DNA of 64,000 bases from Auanema rhodensis (taxonomy: Eukaryota; Nematoda; Chromadorea; Rhabditida; Rhabditidae), in contig OZ059896.1 in NCBI GenBank assembly GCA_964057225.1, forward strand, positions 13,872,501-13,936,500. Direction: 5' to 3'. Both the position numbers and the translations under genes were made by a program. Each line of letters starts with the position of its first letter. Position 1 is the stretch's first letter. Under the pieces are notes generated by a model. That model had not been told where the DNA came from. It ran no database searches and saw only the letters and a program-made list of their open reading frames with translations. Positions 59,001 to 64,000 of the stretch are shown here, one piece after another.

Positions 59001-61936
59001 TTGAGAAAGCTGACCTAACAAAGGAAGATAAACAAGAACTAACAAAAATAATCGAACAACATAGGGAAGCTTTTCTAAATGAAGATAGAAAAATAGGCTT
59101 ATTCAAAGGACCCGTCGAACATACTATTCCATTAAGAACGGACATGGATATGCCAAGACCAAGAATAACACGTATTCCACTTGGAAAACAAGAAGAAATA
59201 GAAAGACAAATCCTAGAAATGCTTGAACAAGACATTATTGAACCATCTACATCTTTGTTCAATAGCCCTGTAGTATTGGTCAAGAAGAAAGACGATACTT
59301 ATAGGTTCGTGACAGATTTTCGAGCCTTAAATAACGTAACACGCAAGCAAACATATGTAATACCAAGCGTTTCGGACATAGTTGACATGGCAGCGGGAGC
59401 TAAATTCTTCTCAAACTTCGACTTAGTATCAGGATTCTTTCAAATATCTTTACGGAAATCAGATCGACGATTAACAGCATTTACTACAACATCAGGAACG
59501 TATCAATACAAACGTATGCCTATGGGTCTCTGTGGAGCCCCACATACATTTCAAACAGCTGTAAGATACTTGCAAAGTAAATGTTCTTGCAAACTATTTG
59601 TCTACCTGGACGATCTATTAGTCATATCAGATACAAGAGAACAACATCTCAAAGACATCGACGAATTATTGCACGCAGTAGAAAAATTAGGAATGAAAAT
59701 AAAGCTCAAGAAATGCGCTTTTGCACAACCAGAAGTGAAATTCCTAGGACTAATAGTTGGACGACAAGGAATGAAGCCAGATCCTCAAAAGGTCGCGGCT
59801 ATACAGGACTATCCTGCACCTAAGAACGCAACAGGAGTACGCGCTTTCTTAGGAATGGTTGGATTCTTTCGAAAATTTATAAAAGATTTTGCACGGATCG
59901 CAAGTCCTTTATACGACTTAACAAAGGCAGAGACTGAATTTATATGGAATAAAGAACATCAAGAAGCTATAGATCTCCTAAAAAGAAGTCTTATACAGGC
60001 ACCCGTGTTAAGCCCACCAAAATCAGATCGCTTATTTATCATTGAAAGCGACGGGAGTAACATTGCCATAGGTGCCGTATTACTACAACCAGAAGATCCA
60101 AGACAACCTCTAAAGAATCTACATCCAATCGCATTTGCAAGCAGAAAATTAGTAAAAGCAGAAAGGAATTATGCGCCTATAGAAATAGAAGCGTTAGGCC
60201 TAGTGTACGCGCTAAATCAGTTTCGAACATATATTCTTGGAACACATACAATATGCATTACGGACCATCGACCTCTTACTAGCTTACTAACGCGAAGAGA
60301 CTTATTTGGACGACTCGCGAAATTTCAGCTAGTAATCCAAGAATACGATATCGAGATAAGATATAGAGAAGGCCAATTGAACAAAGTATGCGATGCTTTA
60401 TCCCGATACATAGGAGAAGAAGCCAACGACGCAAGGCCTGAGACGAAGAAGAAGAAGAAAAAGGAAGAAATTCACATAAATGCCATAAATACACCAACAA
60501 TAAAGGAGCTTCAACTAAACACCCCTTGGATTAAAAGAACGATAGCGGAGATAGAATATAGAGCACAAAAGAATATGACAGCAAACGATAGATACTGCGT
60601 TATAAACGATTTCCTCTATACAAGACCAACAGACAAAAAGCCTCATCCTGCAATCGTTATACCACAAGACCATCCAATAACGGACGAAATTATCAAATTA
60701 TTTCACGAAGATCCCACCATAGCAGCACATCAAGGAATAAATAAGACAAAGGAAGCAATATTAAGAAGATTTTATTGGACAAACATGCAGAATGACATCA
60801 CAATGTTTATCAAAAACTGCATAAAATGTGCGCAAAGAAAGAAGGATCCCCATTCTATGACAGTTCAACCAATCGGACAATTTGAAATACCAAGTAAACC
60901 ATTCGAACGGGTTCACATGGATATTATGGGACCATTCCCTCCCACACGAAGAAATTGCACCCATGTAATTACCATACAAGACTCATTCACTAAGTGGGCG
61001 ACAACAATAGCAGTTCCGTGTATTACAACAGAAATTACCATCGACAGATTTCTAAGGAATTTTGTATACATTTATGGACCACCCCAGCGACTGATCACCG
61101 ACCGAGGATCCAATTTTGTATCGAAAAAGTTCGAAGAAATGTGTAAAATGGTTGGAATAATACATGAACCTACCCTTCCTCATCAAAAGAACTCTAACGG
61201 TCAAGTCGAAAGACTACATAGAACGTTAGAGGAAGGGTTAACACACTATATGAAAGAAGACCTAAGCGAATGGGATACCATTTTACCCAAGATTACTTTC
61301 GCGATCAACAATATTCAGCACGCTACAACCGGAATTGCACCATATGTAGCACTATTCGGAAAAGAAGGCAGAATGATACTCGATGCCGAATTACCAGACA
61401 CCATACGGAGAATACAGGAAATTTCTGATGAACTACTAGCAAGAAGGCCACAAATGATGAAAAGAAACCAAATAATTCATGACCGAATAGCGCAGAATCA
61501 AGAAAATGCAAAGAAAAAGAAGGACCAAACACAAAGAACGCGCGACAGAAATATACAACCAGGAGATATGGTCATGACCATTATAAAATCACACCAAATT
61601 GGTCAGAAACTACGGAAAAGCTACGATGGACCCTTCGAAGTCATCAATGTCGAAGGATCTAAGGTCCAAATAAGGAATGGAGCAGGAAAACTTCAAGACA
61701 TTCATAAAGACAACCTCAAATTATTCTCTAATTCGGAACAAGACAGCGCTTACAATACCAGAGCGAGCAAATGGAAACAACAAGCCGAGGAAGAAGACGA
61801 CAGCGATATTGAGGTCATCGAAGTAATAAAAGGGAACAAGGGAAGCGACTCAGAAACAGAACCAGAATCAGAAATAGAGGATGGAAACGAACTATGGTTA
61901 CCGACTAATACGAACCGACAGAGAGTAAGAAAGTAA
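56039..61936 (+). CDS. Gypsy Pol with N-terminal envelope-like/membrane region
   Basis: 1,965 codons from ATG 56039, two bases after a splice-acceptor-like CTCCGACCAG. Residues about 1-270 are helical and unrecognised; 280-350 are Thr/Ser-rich, mucin-like; 370-640 include a helical stretch, sequons and Cys (ICEIQNRYLELW, KINETCYLETPV); a strong membrane segment lies at about 638-662 (TLIFIGSVVIIIALTIIVIV). Then come an aspartic protease (WDSGSSVSYV, D near 748), reverse transcriptase (from about 1024; YLDD near 1188), RNase H (ESDGSN near 1335), integrase zinc finger (H..H...CIKC about 1550-1590), integrase core D near 1626 (MDIMGPF), D near 1686 (TDRGSNF) and E near 1722 (35-residue spacing), and a GPY/F-type module (KLRKSYDGPFEVI). 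Domain order RT-RNase H-integrase with GPY/F marks Ty3/gypsy. All catalytic residues I can check are present. The membrane segment upstream of protease in the same frame is unusual. Confidence 0.88.
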   Translation: MSNPGISQIIPLMRSRQIADPSYSVVDWISAHPEKFYFFLRNPVSDKSIQRFFKIYELRNPEEAILFFLAQKELAATTRGAIRYLTSLQLLEQIGDRLSAEEFDEKLLKKDGSYRERAESIALELAFTPVVFENNLSVPSKQEVLKAFVNMPPTRPSLTTDSEEERRVLENTLDLYHNIIKLRVARPNRTIAAKDDERFRHLPVPATKLPDIHTLYHDIENNFGIPVGPHPRIQNPSKDTRELLIRTFLPLLEDTRKPPYLSRRLPITTTQMTPLSGPPETIYKEPSKSQTTYAPQPVTKTATSVQQTTRFDETTETTTTHATSTMLYALYTEKTPSTMTPISETTLRSLRKQRTSSPPIETKAIQAQSNYIASKVNNEMQTNQNTSRKIAQDHLQYATTIVQEELQRHFVESFESICEIQNRYLELWRSILQIEPTIAMRTILGRDDIAARFVGSEIVHVHICLPLKPKTVHYSHKINETCYLETPVTTEENKLYFAAPGSKDLLTHGKEINCDHVPTDVYSKDGEWMNVNGSVEVNPISLLDGAHHHQITPLKFTGAHLYTNLSSRIYSMTTAIAYGASLASIRQNHVLHTIYNDPQITSTFNLLKRGSDYISKAKEFTSTAWNSVIDSLIGSIEKTLIFIGSVVIIIALTIIVIVIAKLYFCKTMPLPIMHIQGMDHEPPGYEETLELVSRADQPMPESIMKQYYPALVTFIPLAMPFISSIRATETKLPLIYISVEDKLILALWDSGSSVSYVRLSTLKYLNMAQHIKKRRLVAMAANKSTFTLYGKIELIIEIAGYEIEHTFLVSSDNDCPAPALIGLDFMKTLDSENIDVSLKPSKKTLEIGNHALPLIEQEVIKQKSITVNIINLKRRILQPEEEAPIPIKTDRPLEQNEVVVLGDNGSALATSYPTAFRDTCGVYVIFRNNTDKTIEIEPNSVIGQANIGEIQSWQSIKNEPTTPYIPPEADWENKLPHFPRDFMKDLNLEKADLTKEDKQELTKIIEQHREAFLNEDRKIGLFKGPVEHTIPLRTDMDMPRPRITRIPLGKQEEIERQILEMLEQDIIEPSTSLFNSPVVLVKKKDDTYRFVTDFRALNNVTRKQTYVIPSVSDIVDMAAGAKFFSNFDLVSGFFQISLRKSDRRLTAFTTTSGTYQYKRMPMGLCGAPHTFQTAVRYLQSKCSCKLFVYLDDLLVISDTREQHLKDIDELLHAVEKLGMKIKLKKCAFAQPEVKFLGLIVGRQGMKPDPQKVAAIQDYPAPKNATGVRAFLGMVGFFRKFIKDFARIASPLYDLTKAETEFIWNKEHQEAIDLLKRSLIQAPVLSPPKSDRLFIIESDGSNIAIGAVLLQPEDPRQPLKNLHPIAFASRKLVKAERNYAPIEIEALGLVYALNQFRTYILGTHTICITDHRPLTSLLTRRDLFGRLAKFQLVIQEYDIEIRYREGQLNKVCDALSRYIGEEANDARPETKKKKKKEEIHINAINTPTIKELQLNTPWIKRTIAEIEYRAQKNMTANDRYCVINDFLYTRPTDKKPHPAIVIPQDHPITDEIIKLFHEDPTIAAHQGINKTKEAILRRFYWTNMQNDITMFIKNCIKCAQRKKDPHSMTVQPIGQFEIPSKPFERVHMDIMGPFPPTRRNCTHVITIQDSFTKWATTIAVPCITTEITIDRFLRNFVYIYGPPQRLITDRGSNFVSKKFEEMCKMVGIIHEPTLPHQKNSNGQVERLHRTLEEGLTHYMKEDLSEWDTILPKITFAINNIQHATTGIAPYVALFGKEGRMILDAELPDTIRRIQEISDELLARRPQMMKRNQIIHDRIAQNQENAKKKKDQTQRTRDRNIQPGDMVMTIIKSHQIGQKLRKSYDGPFEVINVEGSKVQIRNGAGKLQDIHKDNLKLFSNSEQDSAYNTRASKWKQQAEEEDDSDIEVIEVIKGNKGSDSETEPESEIEDGNELWLPTNTNRQRVRK

Positions 61937-62574
61937 AATATTATAATTGATAACGATAAATTAGGAATTTCTTTGCAAGATATTAGAAATAGGCATCAAA
62001 AGAAGAGATTTCAAAAATAATAAACTTATGATGATATTAATTAATACTAAGACCAAAGCCGTAAAACTATGCTGATTACAGAGATTTGAAACTTGTGAAA
62101 AAAAAAATATAATAAATAAATAAATCAATAAAATGAAGAGCTCTACATGCCTCCCCATGATAGATGAGACGAACACTGACAGGCATATAGACCACATGTC
62201 AACTGAGTGGTAGCCGCCATTAGTACTCGAGGATTCGCTCTGGGAGACAGGTAGAGACAGAGAAAAATAGAAATCAATACCTCTACCACAGCTAGTATAC
62301 GAGTTAGCAGTTGCAAGTATTAGTACAATGACCAAACTATACAAAAGCGATATACAAAAAAAAAAAAAAAATCTCTACTTATGATGACTATATGAAACAA
62401 ACACATGAACTAAATATAAAAATTCTAATTCTTCGTTACCAAAAATTTCGTATTTCATATTATTGTGTAAAAATTTTTTTTTTCTCTCCAAACTGTAAAA
62501 CACAACTACATACCAGCTCAAAAACTTTTTGGTTAAAATTCGCGAGCACGCGAAAAATCTTTTGAAAAAGGGTA
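61937..62574 (+). other. Gypsy 3' untranslated region
   Basis: AT-rich, no gene seen. Ends with a purine run GAAAAAGGG (62564-62572) next to the 3' LTR. Confidence 0.7.
62564..62572 (+). promoter_or_regulatory. Polypurine tract
   Basis: GAAAAAGGG two bases before the 3' LTR, the expected site of plus-strand priming. Confidence 0.75.
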
Positions 62575-62939
62575 CGTTCCATGCGGACGCCTAGTGTATG
62601 TAGTTAGTGGGTTAGAGTTAGACTGACTAGAGGACTGAGGAATGGCTCCGCCTTACCTCGGTTCTCTAACCGGGAGTTCGCCTCTTAGCAAGCCCATGGA
62701 CGGTTTGTATCTAGTTTAGTTTATCTTGTACATTAGTCATTGTCTTGTAAATGTAGTCTACTCCATTCTTGTATTATTGTAGTGTAATGTTGTTGTATCG
62801 TGTATAATAAATCTATCCTTTTCCTTATCTTATGATATCCTTATGCTCTGTTTTCATACGCTACACTTATGGAATACTATCCGCGTAGTTGAGCAGACTA
62901 CAATGGTCTGTTCAATATACGCAGGAGCATAATGGAACG
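62575..62939 (+). repeat. Gypsy 3' LTR
   Basis: Second copy of the 365-bp LTR, AATAAA at about 62806, followed by AGAA and then array spacer. Confidence 0.92.
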
Positions 62940-62978
62940 AGAACATAGTCAAGGCGAAGTTTTTTGATCTAAATCGTC

Positions 62979-63050
62979 GGTTCCGTGGTGTAGCGGTTAG
63001 CACTCAGGACTTTGAATCCTGCGACCCGAGTTCAAATCTCGGCGGAACCT
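62979..63050 (+). tRNA. tRNA-Gln(TTG)
   Basis: Anticodon TTG; 39 bp after the gypsy 3' LTR, solo LTR follows. Confidence 0.9.
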
Positions 63051-63119
63051 ACTTTTTCATTTTTATCAGTTGGTCAATTTGTTTCTTCTTGAACTTTCTT
63101 CTTGAAGAACATAGTCAAG

Positions 63120-63456
63120 CGTTCCGTTATGCTCTCACGTCGATCCTATAGACCAATAAAGCCTACAAGATGAGTGTGATAGTATTCCAGATGTAGCGGT
63201 ACATAAATAGCTTAATGGATAAACATAAGACTTGAGAAAGAAAGGTTTATTATGTCTACATGATTACAATAAGTTATAAAGGTCTGCATAAAGATATAAA
63301 GTGAAAGAGAGCTAAGAAAGGAAGACCAACCATCCATAGTCATTCCATAAGGCAAAGCTGAAGTCTGTGTTCCATATGAAGGGCGTGTCGTCCTCTCTCA
63401 GCCTCATGTTGTCTGATTCTAACCCGCCTGCTACGTATTGATTCCCGAATGGAACG
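63120..63456 (-). mobile_element. Solo LTR
   Basis: First copy after the gypsy element, CAAG flanks. Confidence 0.85.
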
Positions 63457-63485
63457 CAAGGCGGAGTCTTTTGATCTAAATCGTC

Positions 63486-63557
63486 GGTTCCGTGGTGTAG
63501 CGGTTAGCACTCAGGACTTTGAATCCTGCGACCCGAGTTCAAATCTCGGCGGAACCT
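63486..63557 (+). tRNA. tRNA-Gln(TTG)
   Basis: Anticodon TTG; solo LTRs on both sides. Confidence 0.9.
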
Positions 63558-63626
63558 ACTTTTTCAATTTTATCAGTTTGTCAATTTGTTTCTTCTTGAA
63601 CTTTCTTCTTGAAGAACATAGTCAAG

Positions 63627-63963
63627 CGTTCCGTTATGCTCTCACGTCGATCCTATAGACCAATAAAGCCTACAAGATGAGTGTGATAGTATTCCAGATG
63701 TAGCGGTACATGAAGAGCATAATGGATAAACATAAGACTCGAGAAAGAAAGGTTTATTATTTCTACATGATTACAATAAGTTATAAAGGTCTGCATAAAG
63801 ATATAAAGTGAAAGAGAGCTAAGAAAGGAAGACCAACCATCCATAGTCATTCCATAAGGCAAAGCTGAAGTCTGTGTTCCATATGAAGGGCGTGTCGTCC
63901 TCTCTCAGCCTCATGTTGTCTGATTCTAACCCGCCTGCTACGTATTGATTCCCGAATGGAACG
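63627..63963 (-). mobile_element. Solo LTR
   Basis: Private changes (CATGAAGAGCAT, GACTCGAG, TATTTCTAC). Confidence 0.85.
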
Positions 63964-63992
63964 CAAGGCGGAGTCTTTTGATCTAAATCGTC

Positions 63993-64000
63993 GGTTCCGT
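63993..64000 (+). tRNA. tRNA-Gln, first 8 nt (cut by edge)
   Basis: GGTTCCGT in array register; anticodon outside the window. Confidence 0.75.

Larger units (their letters stand above)
51548..62939 (+). mobile_element. Complete Ty3/gypsy LTR retrotransposon with envelope-like genes
   Basis: 11,392 bp bounded by 365-bp LTRs and a 4-bp target duplication AGAA (51544-51547 and 62940-62943). Removing the element and one AGAA restores the array spacer. Order: LTR, tRNA-Gln-type primer-binding site, long leader, gag, envelope-like frame, envelope-like/protease-RT-RNase H-integrase frame, polypurine tract, LTR. The LTR pair looks identical by eye, so insertion is recent. The integration site is 35-39 bp upstream of the tRNA at 62979. 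Confidence 0.93.
62944..64000 (+). repeat. tRNA-Gln tandem array, right block (continues past edge)
   Basis: Two complete TTG genes, two solo LTRs and the first 8 nt of a third gene. The block resumes exactly where the gypsy element interrupted a spacer: joining 51547 to 62944 restores the spacer. Confidence 0.95.

Noticed and set aside
61961..62344. 127-codon minus-strand ORF after gypsy pol
   Set aside because: Low-complexity translation of AT-rich untranslated sequence with no domain.

Overview
The window is nuclear DNA of an animal. The retroelement types (BEL/Pao, one copy with a phlebovirus-Gc-like envelope, and an envelope-bearing Ty3/gypsy element) and the tRNA-Gln sequence fit a nematode best, but that assignment is inference. 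No ordinary single-copy host protein gene is visible.

Layout: (1) 1-6123, minus strand: the 5' LTR, leader and nearly all of one uninterrupted gag-pol frame of a BEL/Pao retrotransposon whose 3' end lies beyond base 1. (2) 6124-28107: a head-to-tail array of tRNA-Gln genes. (3) 28108-33885: a 5'-truncated BEL/Pao fragment (RNase H, integrase, envelope, then a zinc-knuckle ORF) spliced without visible target duplication into one tRNA gene. (4) 33886-51547: the array continues. (5) 51548-62939: a complete 11.4-kb Ty3/gypsy element with 365-bp LTRs that look identical by eye. (6) 62944-64000: the array continues past the window edge.

The array unit is 166 bp: a 72-nt tRNA-Gln gene, a T-run terminator and a 94-bp spacer. 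By hand count there are 168 copies (99 CTG and 69 TTG anticodons; five TTG copies lack the first G), plus one gene split by insertion (3) and one cut by the window edge. In 37 places the unit is 507 bp, because a 337-bp solo LTR (minus orientation, flanked by CAAG) sits in the spacer. All 37 occupy the same site with the same target duplication, so one insertion was copied along with the tRNA genes. Its ends (CGTTCC...GGAACG) match those of the complete gypsy element.

Three LTR insertions (BEL/Pao, the solo LTR ancestor and the gypsy element) lie about 25-39 bp upstream of a mature tRNA 5' end, as expected if integration is guided to Pol III initiation complexes. The gypsy primer-binding site also fits the 3' end of tRNA-Gln. 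Its gene order appears to be gag, envelope-like, then protease-RT-RNase H-integrase, with the envelope membrane anchor in the same frame as Pol. I consider this the most unusual item in the window.
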